Below are positions 1 to 7,896 of a stretch of 64,000 bases of DNA, piece after piece. The number at the start of each line of letters is the position of its first letter. Position 1 is the first letter of the stretch. The notes beneath the pieces are model-generated. The model did no database searches. It saw nothing but the letters and a program-made list of their open reading frames with translations, and had not been told where the DNA came from. Made by a program: the position numbers and the translations under genes. The stretch spans positions 1-64,000 of the forward strand of contig CAMWNI010000006.1 in NCBI GenBank assembly GCA_947175545.1. Reading direction: 5' to 3'. Source of the DNA: an uncultured Porphyromonadaceae bacterium. GTDB taxonomy: Bacteria; Bacteroidota; Bacteroidia; Bacteroidales; Muribaculaceae.

Positions 1-45
1 TGTACTGCTCATTTTCAGAAGTCATTTCTGTTAATATTCTGTTAA

Positions 46-85
46 AAGTGTCTAATCGCGTCTATTGGTGTCTAAGGATGTCTAA
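46..85. repeat. Four 10-bp direct repeats behind mnmE
   Basis: Four consecutive 10-base units share the core GTCTA; read on the minus strand the units are TTAGACATCC, TTAGACACCA, ATAGACGCGA and TTAGACACTT. Phased repeats one helical turn apart look like binding sites for a protein such as a recombinase or repressor. They lie about 190 bases beyond the mnmE stop codon. No integrase gene is visible in the window, so the role is inference. Confidence 0.5.
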
Positions 86-114
86 ATCCTCTACAACCTC
101 TCTGACTGGTCAGC

Positions 115-142
115 CCCGATTGAGTAACGAGATACAATCGGG
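115..142. repeat. Inverted repeat, 8-bp arms
   Basis: CCCGATTG at 115-122 and CAATCGGG at 135-142 are perfect inverted copies separated by 12 bases. A second small palindrome, CGGTT-AA-AACCG, lies at 174-185. Neither is followed by a T run, so a protein binding site is more likely than a terminator. Beyond these repeats and the mnmE terminator I see no gene in 1-270. Confidence 0.4.
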
Positions 143-199
143 ATACAAAAATGGGCGTAAAATCGAGCAGAAACGGTTAAAACCGAGAAATGCGGCAAC

Positions 200-227
200 A
201 AAAATGGCACCCCGTAAAGAGTGCCAT
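200..227 (-). terminator. Rho-independent terminator of mnmE
   Basis: ATGGCAC (204-210) pairs with GTGCCAT (221-227) around a 10-base loop. On the minus strand the stem is followed by a T run (TTTTTGTT). It sits about 45 bases after the mnmE stop and probably ends the long minus-strand transcript. Confidence 0.65.
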
Positions 228-270
228 ACTAACAGATTATGCTATTTTGTAATCGTTTCTAACTATATAG

Positions 271-1596
271 TCATTTTCCGATGCAGAAGCGGGTGAAGAT
301 TTGTGTAAGGAGGGTTGGGGTGGTAATGGGGGCTGTGATGGAGGAGAGGTGGTCGATGGTTTCGCGGATGTCTTGGGCGATGAGGTCGGTCGGTAGGGTA
401 GTTGAGAGGGCTTCGATTATGCGAGCGGAGGAATCGGCCGCACGCAGAAGGGCTTCGTAGTGGCGGGCGTTCGTGACGGTCTGTGCCGGGGCTATCTGCA
501 TTGGTATGGCACGTCGGATTAGCTCTTCGGTCAGTACGCTCAGGTCTGAGTCGTTGAGCGCCGAGATGCTGATGGCTCCATCAACTGTTTCAGTAAGAAG
601 ATCTCGTTTATTGTAGACAACAATCATATTATCAGATTGTTCCAAAGGAAGTATGGGATGTTCCGAATCGACAATCCAGAGGTTGATGTCGGCCGTTTGT
701 ATTGCCTGACGTGCGCGGTCAATTCCAATACGTTCTATGGGGTCGTCTGTTTCTCGCAATCCTGCAGTGTCGATAAATCGGAATAGAATGCCTCCGATTT
801 CAATTGTGTCCTCAATGGTGTCGCGTGTGGTGCCATGAATGTTGCTGACAATGGCCTTTTCTTCGCCGAGTAGTCGGTTGAGGAGTGTCGACTTACCGGC
901 ATTAGTTGCTCCGGAGAGTGTAACCTTGACTCCCTCTTTAATTGCGCGTCCGGTTGCGAATGATTTGGCCAGTTCTGAGACCTTTTTGTTGATTGCCCGT
1001 GCGAGTTCAAGCAGTTTGTTGCGGTCTGCGAATTCAACATCTTCTTCGCTGAAGTCGAGTTCAAGTTCTGTAAGAGCGGCAAGTTCAATCAACTGGTTGC
1101 GCAGTGCGTTAAGACCTGCGGAGTATTCTCCTCTGATGTGGGACAGAGCAATGCGTTGCGACGCTCGCGACGAAGCCGCAATCATGTCGGCCACGGCTTC
1201 AGCCTCGGCTATGTCGAGTTTACCATTGGCAACGGCGCGACGGGTGAATTCGCCTCGGTTGGCAATCGAGGCTCCGTTGCGAATCAGCAGATTAATCAGT
1301 TCGCGTTGAATCCATGGTGAGCCGTGAACGCTTAATTCAACGGTGTCTTCGCCTGTGAATGAGCGCGGCGCGCGAAAAACGGTTGCAATGCCGTCATCAA
1401 GAGCCTGATTGTCTGCCGGGTCAAATATAGTGCCGTAATGGGCGCTATGTGAAGGGGCGTCAGCGAGCCTTTTACCTTTCCATACTTTATCGACGATTTC
1501 GATTGCTTTCGGACCGCTGACGCGCGCAACTGCTATGCCTCCTGTGCCAGCGGGCGTTGAAATCGCGCAAATTGTAGTTATTTTCGATTGTTCCAT
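271..1596 (-). CDS. mnmE: tRNA modification GTPase MnmE
   Basis: MnmE works with MnmG to place the (carboxymethyl)aminomethyl group on the wobble uridine of several tRNAs, using a folate-bound one-carbon unit and GTP hydrolysis in the cytoplasm. The 441-residue length is normal. The N-terminal folate-binding domain is followed by a central G domain with a P-loop (NAGKST), the switch motif DTAGL and NKRD. The protein ends in the diagnostic FCIGK, whose cysteine is the conserved C-terminal one. The canonical proline of the GxPNAGKS loop is threonine here. The start overlaps the end of the upstream nuclease gene by 19 bases, and a terminator follows at 200-227. In other bacteria the 3' end of mnmE is an integration target (for example SGI1), which is of interest given the repeats downstream. 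Confidence 0.97.
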   Translation of the reverse strand: MEQSKITTICAISTPAGTGGIAVARVSGPKAIEIVDKVWKGKRLADAPSHSAHYGTIFDPADNQALDDGIATVFRAPRSFTGEDTVELSVHGSPWIQRELINLLIRNGASIANRGEFTRRAVANGKLDIAEAEAVADMIAASSRASQRIALSHIRGEYSAGLNALRNQLIELAALTELELDFSEEDVEFADRNKLLELARAINKKVSELAKSFATGRAIKEGVKVTLSGATNAGKSTLLNRLLGEEKAIVSNIHGTTRDTIEDTIEIGGILFRFIDTAGLRETDDPIERIGIDRARQAIQTADINLWIVDSEHPILPLEQSDNMIVVYNKRDLLTETVDGAISISALNDSDLSVLTEELIRRAIPMQIAPAQTVTNARHYEALLRAADSSARIIEALSTTLPTDLIAQDIRETIDHLSSITAPITTPTLLTQIFTRFCIGK

Positions 1597-2423
1597 TGAT
1601 GGAATTTTGCTTTTGATTCAATCAGATTCTGAAGTGAATCGGACAGGGTAGGGAAGAAATCATGACCGGTAAGAGCCTCAATCGAGTCAATTGTGACTAC
1701 GGCTGCTTGCATACCTCCGTTGACCCTGCCGTTTGGCATGACAAAGCCTATGCCGCGTGGCGGATTAGACCATGGACTGGCAATTACCTTAAAAAAAGCC
1801 TTCGGGACGGCAATCTCCGCTTCGCCGATGAATTCATCCGGCCGCGGATTGTTGAGTACCGGACCTGCAATAATAATCAGGGCGCTGTCCTTCACGGCCC
1901 ACTGACGGCATTTGTCTTCCAGTTTACCCCACGCGCCGCCGTTGAGAACCTGCAATTGAGGACATATGTTAGCCATCGAGAAACTTTCTTTCATGGCCTC
2001 GGCCGACCATTTCATGTCAGCTGCCGGAGCCATGTGACCGCGGCTGAAGCCTGTCCCTTTATAGTCATTCGTTGTCGGACAGCCGTCAACCTGTTTGTCC
2101 TGATAGAACTTATTGGTTCGTTGTTCGCTGCCGTTCACTTCATCTGCCAGCAACTCCCAACTGACCCAGTTCGGCACGTGCATGTCACGATTGAAACTGA
2201 CTGTAAATCCGGTATATTCAACAATCTGCTCGGCAACGCCATGTGCGGTCCGCACTTTCAGCAAGTCATCCGCCTCCATTTGTTCCGTAACGGCAACTGC
2301 TGAAGCCGGCTGCATTGCGTCGCAGGCCTTGACTGCGCAACACAGAATTAGAATCGACACTCCAATTAGTATCAGCACCTGCGAAATCGGCATTTTGTCC
2401 GAATATCGCTTATTTTTCCTCAT
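1578..2423 (-). CDS. Secreted DNA/RNA non-specific endonuclease (NUC family)
   Basis: A 281-residue member of the beta-beta-alpha metal (NUC1/Serratia nuclease) family, which cuts DNA and RNA without sequence preference. The family signature is SRGHMAPAAD with catalytic His at about 130; the usual first Asp of DRGH is Ser here. The metal-ligand Asn is in ANICPQ at about 152. A hydrophobic segment at about 11-32 is a signal peptide or membrane anchor, so the enzyme should act in the periplasm or outside. The start at 2423 overlaps the end of the upstream glycosidase gene by 14 bases, so translation is probably coupled; the Met at residue 11 is an alternative start. A role in nucleic acid scavenging is inferred. 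Confidence 0.85.
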   Translation of the reverse strand: MRKNKRYSDKMPISQVLILIGVSILILCCAVKACDAMQPASAVAVTEQMEADDLLKVRTAHGVAEQIVEYTGFTVSFNRDMHVPNWVSWELLADEVNGSEQRTNKFYQDKQVDGCPTTNDYKGTGFSRGHMAPAADMKWSAEAMKESFSMANICPQLQVLNGGAWGKLEDKCRQWAVKDSALIIIAGPVLNNPRPDEFIGEAEIAVPKAFFKVIASPWSNPPRGIGFVMPNGRVNGGMQAAVVTIDSIEALTGHDFFPTLSDSLQNLIESKAKFHQWNNRK

Positions 2424-4023
2424 ATTTCCTGATGAAATCGTTCAGATACTGAATCTGCTTTCCGGTTGGAGCATTATATCTGGGCCGGGCGTGCATAAAT
2501 ACAGTCAATACGTTGTCCAGTTCCGCAAGAGCCTTTGAATTTCCCTCGGCAATGAACTCATTGCGCAAGGCGCGGACTTTCTCGCTAAGCTCAATCCCTT
2601 CAATCAGGCGTTCGAAGCGAACCGACGATTTTCCGTCAGGATAAACAAAATAAGTGTCGCCGGGCGCAAAGAGCTTAAACCGAGAGTCGACCATTGGCTG
2701 GTTTGTCCAGTTCATCCAGCTCCAGTGCAGATAGCCGTCGTGGCCGCTTACAACGCTATGAACCGGGAGCCATGCCGCATCTGCCGGCGCCGAATTGCTG
2801 AAGAGGTTTGGCTCCGGTGAAGAGCAGCACGTATAGAGCGAAGAATACTGCCCCTTGGCTTTACGCGCGCCGGCGACGCCCGGAGGGAACTGATCGCCTT
2901 GAGTGATTGTCAATGAGTATATTCGGTCTGCAATCTCCGGATGATAGTTTCCGGCGAGCGATATTTTCATGCCCGGTGCGGCACTGTCAACAATCGAGAT
3001 TGCGTTGACCATATCGGTCATGGAGCGTTCGTCCATAGCGATGACGGCACGCTCCTGCCATCCTTTTTCGTGAAGATGCTTGTTAAAGGCGCTTAGGAAA
3101 TTGCTCCAAAGTTCACGGTATTCAGGGGCATCTGTCGTGGTTTTCAGAAATTGATAGTCGTTCTTTTCCCGGTCGAAAAAGCGGAAGTTCATGTCCCATG
3201 GGACCATTGAAAAACACTCAATGTCGGGACCGACACCATTCTCGGTCATGAACTCGACCCAACGGTCAAAAACCGAATAATCGTAATCCCACGTTCCGTC
3301 TGCATTTCGATAAGTCTCAACCATTGGGAGAAACAAATCATTGCTTTGCTCTCCCCATGGCTCAAAGAAAAGAATCGTTGAAATTGTGCGCTGACCTGCG
3401 CGTGCAAGCATCTGCGCGTATGGCTTAAGGAGTTCAAAATGTTCCTGGCTCCATGGCTCGACATCGTAATATCGGCTCACGGCGTAAGGCTGCTGCCACA
3501 GATTCAGATAGAACGCCCATGCATCCGGAGTCGGAATTTCGCGGTTGCTGACATTGATACGCAGCAAAATCTCCTCTCCGTCAACCCTCAGGGTGTCCAC
3601 ATAATCTCCTGCTTTAAGTCCGCGAGGAACCTCAACCGTAACCCACAGCGGCCTGGTTTCTCCGGTTTTCACGTTGGCCGAGCGATCCGAGATAATGTCC
3701 GGAACCTCATAGGCTTCCAAGTCATCAGGATGCTTGCCACATGCACGGAATTTATCCGTAAGCACATAGTCGACAAAGCCGACCGAGCCTGTGAGTGGGC
3801 CTGATACTGTTGCGGAAACAATACCGTCGGTCTTCGTTGAGAACAGCGCGAGCGCTCCAACGCGTTCGCCCCCCCAGGCCGCTACGGTCGTATCGGCTAT
3901 GGTATTGTGAATCTGATACGTGCGTGGGTAGTGATAATCTTTATTCCCCCACGTCAGTTCTGCGCTGACTGTTGGGCAAAAGCCCGCAATCATTGCCGCG
4001 ATAACGGTTGTCCGGATCGTCAT
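2410..4023 (-). CDS. GH123-like glycosidase with DUF4091 domain
   Basis: A 537-residue secreted protein with a signal peptide at about 1-21 (ending near VSA). The middle of the chain fits glycoside hydrolase family 123, whose known members are beta-N-acetylgalactosaminidases acting by substrate-assisted catalysis with an adjacent Asp-Glu pair. That pair is visible as Asp331-Glu332 in AVIAMDERSM. The C-terminal third has the DUF4091 pattern, including GDTYFVYPDG followed by SVRFERLIEGIE. The substrate cannot be read from the sequence; glycosphingolipid or mucin-type N-acetylgalactosaminides are known for the family. It overlaps the mrp gene upstream by 4 bases (ATGA) and the nuclease gene downstream by 14, so it belongs to the same transcript as housekeeping genes. 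No susC/susD pair is nearby. Confidence 0.8.
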   Translation of the reverse strand: MTIRTTVIAAMIAGFCPTVSAELTWGNKDYHYPRTYQIHNTIADTTVAAWGGERVGALALFSTKTDGIVSATVSGPLTGSVGFVDYVLTDKFRACGKHPDDLEAYEVPDIISDRSANVKTGETRPLWVTVEVPRGLKAGDYVDTLRVDGEEILLRINVSNREIPTPDAWAFYLNLWQQPYAVSRYYDVEPWSQEHFELLKPYAQMLARAGQRTISTILFFEPWGEQSNDLFLPMVETYRNADGTWDYDYSVFDRWVEFMTENGVGPDIECFSMVPWDMNFRFFDREKNDYQFLKTTTDAPEYRELWSNFLSAFNKHLHEKGWQERAVIAMDERSMTDMVNAISIVDSAAPGMKISLAGNYHPEIADRIYSLTITQGDQFPPGVAGARKAKGQYSSLYTCCSSPEPNLFSNSAPADAAWLPVHSVVSGHDGYLHWSWMNWTNQPMVDSRFKLFAPGDTYFVYPDGKSSVRFERLIEGIELSEKVRALRNEFIAEGNSKALAELDNVLTVFMHARPRYNAPTGKQIQYLNDFIRKYEEK

Positions 4024-5141
4024 TTCGTTACTTCTACTTTTAAGGTTGGCGGTAAGTCCTCGTTCCGTCGGTTGACCGCTTCATTGACCTTCCCGGCAAG
4101 GCTTAGGAACGCATGCCCTTCCTGAGAGTCGCCAAGAGCAATCGGCGAGCCTGCGTCGGCCTTCACTCCGATATCTTCAACAAGAGGTATCTGACCGAGC
4201 AGCTCAACCCCGAGTTCCTCGGCAAGGCGTTTTGCGCCCTCCTTGCCGAACAGATAATACTTCTCGTCGGGATGGAGCAGGGGAGTGAACCATGCCATGT
4301 TTTCAACCAGGCCGAGAACCGGAACGTTCACTTTGGGGTCCGTGAACATTGCGATACCCTTGCGCGCATCGGCAAGCGCAACCTCTTGTGGAGTGCTGAC
4401 AACAACCACTCCCGTAATTCCAAGGGTTTGCACCAGGGTCAGATGGATGTCGCTCGTTCCCGGTGGCATATCAATTACGAAATAATCCAGCTCGCCCCAG
4501 TCGGCCTGCGTAATCAGCTGATTCAACGCATTTGAAGCCATTGAGCCACGCCACAGAACCGGTTTGTTCCGGTCAACCATAAATCCGATTGAAAGCACCT
4601 TTACACCATAGGCCTCCGCCGGAATAATCATGTCCTTGCCGTTAACTTCATGCATGTAGAGCTGCGCCTCTTCAAGTCCGAACATTTTCGGCATTGACGG
4701 GCCGAACACATCTGCGTCCAGCACTCCGACACGATAGCCCAGACGGCTAAGTGCAACGGCCAGATTGGCTGCAACAGTGCTTTTGCCAACTCCGCCTTTG
4801 CCCGAGCTTACTCCGATGATATTCTTGACGCCCTTTAACGGACGCTCCGCTACGGCCTTTTCTGCCGCCGGTTTGCGGCTTTTAGCCGTGATGTTTCCTT
4901 TGATTTCTACGTCAGAGGCTACGAAGGTCAGTATGGCCGTTTCCGCGTTTTTGATGACGGAACGCATGAACGGATCTGTCGGTTTGTCAAATATAATCGA
5001 GAAAGAAACCTTGCGCCCGTCAATGCGCATATCGTCCTCGACCATTCCGAGTTCAACAATATTCTTTCCGTTGCCCGGATAGCGCACCTGTTTCAGAGCA
5101 TCAAGAATCAGGTTGGGGTATAGAGTCTGTTGTTCCATCAC
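4020..5141 (-). CDS. mrp: Mrp/NBP35-family ATPase, cysteine-free
   Basis: A 373-residue P-loop ATPase of the Mrp (ApbC) family, whose studied members carry and deliver Fe-S clusters. The N-terminal 90 residues fit the MIP18/DUF59 domain. The deviant Walker A motif SGKGGVGKST lies at about 112-121 and is followed by DADVFGPS and DMPPGTSD. Where characterised homologues have a CxxC cluster-binding motif after VENM, this protein reads WFTPLLHPDEKYYLFG, and the whole translated chain contains no cysteine. It therefore cannot hold a cluster by cysteine ligands, so cluster carriage is unproven for this copy. The gene lies 6 bases after trmB and overlaps the glycosidase gene downstream by 4 bases. 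Confidence 0.92.
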   Translation of the reverse strand: MMEQQTLYPNLILDALKQVRYPGNGKNIVELGMVEDDMRIDGRKVSFSIIFDKPTDPFMRSVIKNAETAILTFVASDVEIKGNITAKSRKPAAEKAVAERPLKGVKNIIGVSSGKGGVGKSTVAANLAVALSRLGYRVGVLDADVFGPSMPKMFGLEEAQLYMHEVNGKDMIIPAEAYGVKVLSIGFMVDRNKPVLWRGSMASNALNQLITQADWGELDYFVIDMPPGTSDIHLTLVQTLGITGVVVVSTPQEVALADARKGIAMFTDPKVNVPVLGLVENMAWFTPLLHPDEKYYLFGKEGAKRLAEELGVELLGQIPLVEDIGVKADAGSPIALGDSQEGHAFLSLAGKVNEAVNRRNEDLPPTLKVEVTK

Positions 5142-5147
5142 AGTCTT

Positions 5148-5918
5148 TTATTGTGGAGAATTATAATTGCGACCATAGCTGCGATACGAGTCAAGTTCAA
5201 TATCATCTGTCTCAGGTTCTGTCAGTTTGGTTTCCTTCGGAAGCGAAAACGACAGATACTTGATTGTCAAGCCGCGGTCCAACCATTGTTTTTCGTAATG
5301 AGTCTTGATTTCCAGAATGTCGTTGCTTCCGGCCGGCACTTCGCCATAAAGGTCAGCCGTGTTGGCCTTGACCGGAAGTTTGTTCAGCTCAACGAGCCGT
5401 CGCGTATACTCATACAGGAACGGGCTGTCAGTCTTCAGATTGACAATTCCTCCATCGGCAAGCAACGACCGATACATTTCAAGGAAGTTTGTCGCTGTCA
5501 GACGTTTGCGGGTTTTCTTCATTTGCGGGTCCGGGAATGTAATCCAGATTTCCGAAATTTCGCCGGGTGCGAAAAAGCGACTGATAAGTTCAATATTGGT
5601 ACGCAGGAAACCTGCATTTTTCAGTCCTGTCAGATGTGCCTCTTTTGCCCCGGCCCACATTCGTGCGCCTTTGATGTCAATGCCGATAAAGTTTCTTTCC
5701 GGAAACTTCCGGGCCAGGCCGACGGTGTATTCTCCCCGCCCGCAGCCAAGCTCAAGCACAATCGGATTACTATTGCCGAAGAAATCAGCGTGCCAACGAC
5801 CTCGAAGATTGAAGCCGGATGTCTCCAGCGCTCCGAAAGGCACCTGAATAACATTCGGCAGCTGTTCCATCTCTGCAAACTTGCGCAGTTTATTTTTTCC
5901 CATTGCGTTTTCTATCAA
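5148..5918 (-). CDS. trmB: tRNA (guanine-N7-)-methyltransferase TrmB
   Basis: TrmB transfers a methyl group from S-adenosylmethionine to N7 of G46 in the tRNA variable loop. The SAM-binding motif is [11 protein letters not shown] at about residues 71-81, followed by the conserved acidic GIDIKG. The typical catalytic segment [13 protein letters not shown] is present. At 256 residues it is slightly longer than usual because of an extended C-terminus. Its start overlaps the end of the upstream leucine-rich-repeat gene by 4 bases (ATGA) and mrp follows after 6 bases, so all three should be cotranscribed. Confidence 0.95.
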   Translation of the reverse strand: MIENAMGKNKLRKFAEMEQLPNVIQVPFGALETSGFNLRGRWHADFFGNSNPIVLELGCGRGEYTVGLARKFPERNFIGIDIKGARMWAGAKEAHLTGLKNAGFLRTNIELISRFFAPGEISEIWITFPDPQMKKTRKRLTATNFLEMYRSLLADGGIVNLKTDSPFLYEYTRRLVELNKLPVKANTADLYGEVPAGSNDILEIKTHYEKQWLDRGLTIKYLSFSLPKETKLTEPETDDIELDSYRSYGRNYNSPQ

Positions 5919-7147
5919 ATTCGTACTTTAGCCACACCTGCTTCGCATACAATCAGATAAATCCCGTTGCTCCAGCCCGACGTGTTAAACATGATATTGT
6001 GGTGTGGCGTATTGGCTCCGGCAACCAGGTGGCCGCTGACGTCGTAGATGCTGACTCTACCGAGCGCCATATCTGATTCCGCCAGCAGACGGTCGCCTTC
6101 GCGGTGTATTTTAAGTTTGAGATTGTTAGCCGAACTGATTACGTTTTCTGTTGACGATTCGTAGTTGCTTTCAGAAACAATTCTGAAATCTTTCCATTGG
6201 GCCGCTTCCTCAAACTCTGACGTTAATTCGTCAGGCGTTATAAGCAGAACATCCCGCTGATTCACGTTGCGCCACACGTTTTCGCCAAGATCCGGAATGT
6301 TCGCAAGGTCCTTGACGTTAAGCGTTGAAAGCTCCGTCATGTTTGCCATGGCATGGTCGCCGAGATAATCAACATTGGCCGGCAGGCTGAGGGTCTGAAT
6401 TGCCCTGTCGCCAAGAAGGGCTGCTTCACCGATGTTGCGCGTGGCATCCGGCAAGACAAGTGTCATCAGTCCGTTACACTCTGCAAGCGCCCACGGACCA
6501 ATTTCCGTACACTCTGCCAGGCTCTTCAGCCTCAGGCTCTTCAGCCCGCTTGCCTCGAACAGCCCTTCTGGAATCACAGTCAGCCGCGAATTGTCCTCGA
6601 TGTTGACCGAGGTCAGGTTGTCACAATAGGCAAAGGCGCGCTCGCCTATGCCCGTTACTCCGGCGGGAATATTGACTGTCTCCAGACTGCCACATCTGAG
6701 AAATGCGTAAGCGCCAATCTCTTTAACCCCTGACGGGATGGTGATTGATGTGATTCCGGTGCCGGAAAGCGCCCCTTTGCCGATGGCGGTCAAATTTGCC
6801 GGCAGGCTCACTTCCTTGAGCGTCGTAAGTCCCGTGAGAGAATAGGACGGCAGAGTGCCGGCCGCCGATGTGGTCAGCCCCGTGTACGGTAGTCTCGGAC
6901 CGCTGTAGCCGACAATCGTAACCTCTGAAAGGTCAAGCCTCTGCAGGTTGTTGAAATTGTCCTGCAAGTATGAAAAGTCAGCCGCATTCATCGTGCCGCT
7001 GATTGTCAGGGTTGTTTCCCCCTTCTTGATGGTCATGGACGCCGTCTGGAGAGTCCCGGCGGTCAGCCCCTTTATGTCGGCGGCAGGTAAAGCGACCGGT
7101 AAAGCCAATGCTCCGCCGAAAACAATCAGATACTTTAGTTTTATCAT
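5915..7147 (-). CDS. Secreted BspA-type leucine-rich-repeat protein
   Basis: A 410-residue exported protein. A signal peptide at about 1-22 ends near LPAAD. Residues about 60-290 hold Treponema/BspA-type leucine-rich repeats, with units such as [16 protein letters not shown] and [14 protein letters not shown]. These repeats serve as binding surfaces in secreted or surface proteins. The last 75 residues form a beta-rich domain ([13 protein letters not shown], then WSNGIYLIV) like the C-terminal sorting domain of type IX secretion substrates. Whether this organism has type IX secretion is not visible here. The gene begins 31 bases after the S24 regulator gene and its stop overlaps trmB. The binding partner is unknown. 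Confidence 0.8.
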   Translation of the reverse strand: MIKLKYLIVFGGALALPVALPAADIKGLTAGTLQTASMTIKKGETTLTISGTMNAADFSYLQDNFNNLQRLDLSEVTIVGYSGPRLPYTGLTTSAAGTLPSYSLTGLTTLKEVSLPANLTAIGKGALSGTGITSITIPSGVKEIGAYAFLRCGSLETVNIPAGVTGIGERAFAYCDNLTSVNIEDNSRLTVIPEGLFEASGLKSLRLKSLAECTEIGPWALAECNGLMTLVLPDATRNIGEAALLGDRAIQTLSLPANVDYLGDHAMANMTELSTLNVKDLANIPDLGENVWRNVNQRDVLLITPDELTSEFEEAAQWKDFRIVSESNYESSTENVISSANNLKLKIHREGDRLLAESDMALGRVSIYDVSGHLVAGANTPHHNIMFNTSGWSNGIYLIVCEAGVAKVRI

Positions 7148-7178
7148 GAAAAAAACTTGCTGTTCAAAAATTGTTGTT

Positions 7179-7874
7179 TTATGCTGTTGTGTAGTTTACA
7201 ACCGAGTCGACAATGTATAGTTTCAGAATTTCGTCGCGTCTGACCTCCATGTCGTCATACTCCGGATTCAGGCTGTGAAGAATAACCATATCCGGATTCT
7301 CATGTCGTCGCAGGGCCTTGACCATGCGGAATTCCTCCATTACAATAACGTAGGTCTTACCCCAGATTATTGTGTCGGCCGCTACCTCACGGATAGCTAT
7401 GTAACTCCCGTTAGGAATGGTCGGCTCCATACTGTTGCCGCTGACTCTGACCATGCACTCATTGGCGGGATTGAGAACCCCGGGAAGGTCAATGTAACCG
7501 CTGATGCGGTCCGAGGTCAGTTGCTGTTCAAGCGGACCAAAGCCTGCGGTAACGTCAATGTCATAAATCGGTACTCCTCGGTTCGGACTTGCCTCTCGGT
7601 GATGGCCAATATTGATTTCTCGCTGCGACTCTGCCTTGCCGAACGGTACATCCTCGCCGGTTGTGAGCCACAGACGCGAAACGCCAAGGTCGAGACAGAT
7701 TCGGTTGACCAGGCCAACCGTAATCGGCAGACGGCCGCTAAGGTGCTTCGACATGTTGGCGGGGCTGATGCCCAGCTTTTGGGAGAATGCTCCCTGTGAA
7801 AGCCCCATCAGCAACATCAGTTTCTTGATGCGCTGAATGATTGCTTTTTGGTCTTCGATTGAAATTTGGGGCAT
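7179..7874 (-). CDS. HTH-S24 transcriptional regulator (CI/LexA-like)
   Basis: A 231-residue regulator with an N-terminal Xre-type helix-turn-helix (residues about 10-65, LSQGAFSQKLGISPANMSKHLSG) and a C-terminal S24 peptidase-like domain (about 95-220). The S24 catalytic pair is visible: Ser in SGNSMEPTI and Lys in RMVKAL. An Ala-Gly pair in DVTAGFG lies where CI- and LexA-type repressors cleave themselves, so RecA-stimulated autocleavage is possible but not shown. It sits between the endonuclease I gene (22 bases upstream) and the leucine-rich-repeat gene (31 bases downstream) on the same strand. Its targets are unknown. No other phage gene is nearby. Confidence 0.85.
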   Translation of the reverse strand: MPQISIEDQKAIIQRIKKLMLLMGLSQGAFSQKLGISPANMSKHLSGRLPITVGLVNRICLDLGVSRLWLTTGEDVPFGKAESQREINIGHHREASPNRGVPIYDIDVTAGFGPLEQQLTSDRISGYIDLPGVLNPANECMVRVSGNSMEPTIPNGSYIAIREVAADTIIWGKTYVIVMEEFRMVKALRRHENPDMVILHSLNPEYDDMEVRRDEILKLYIVDSVVNYTTA

Positions 7875-7896
7875 AATGATATCTATTGGTGTGTTT

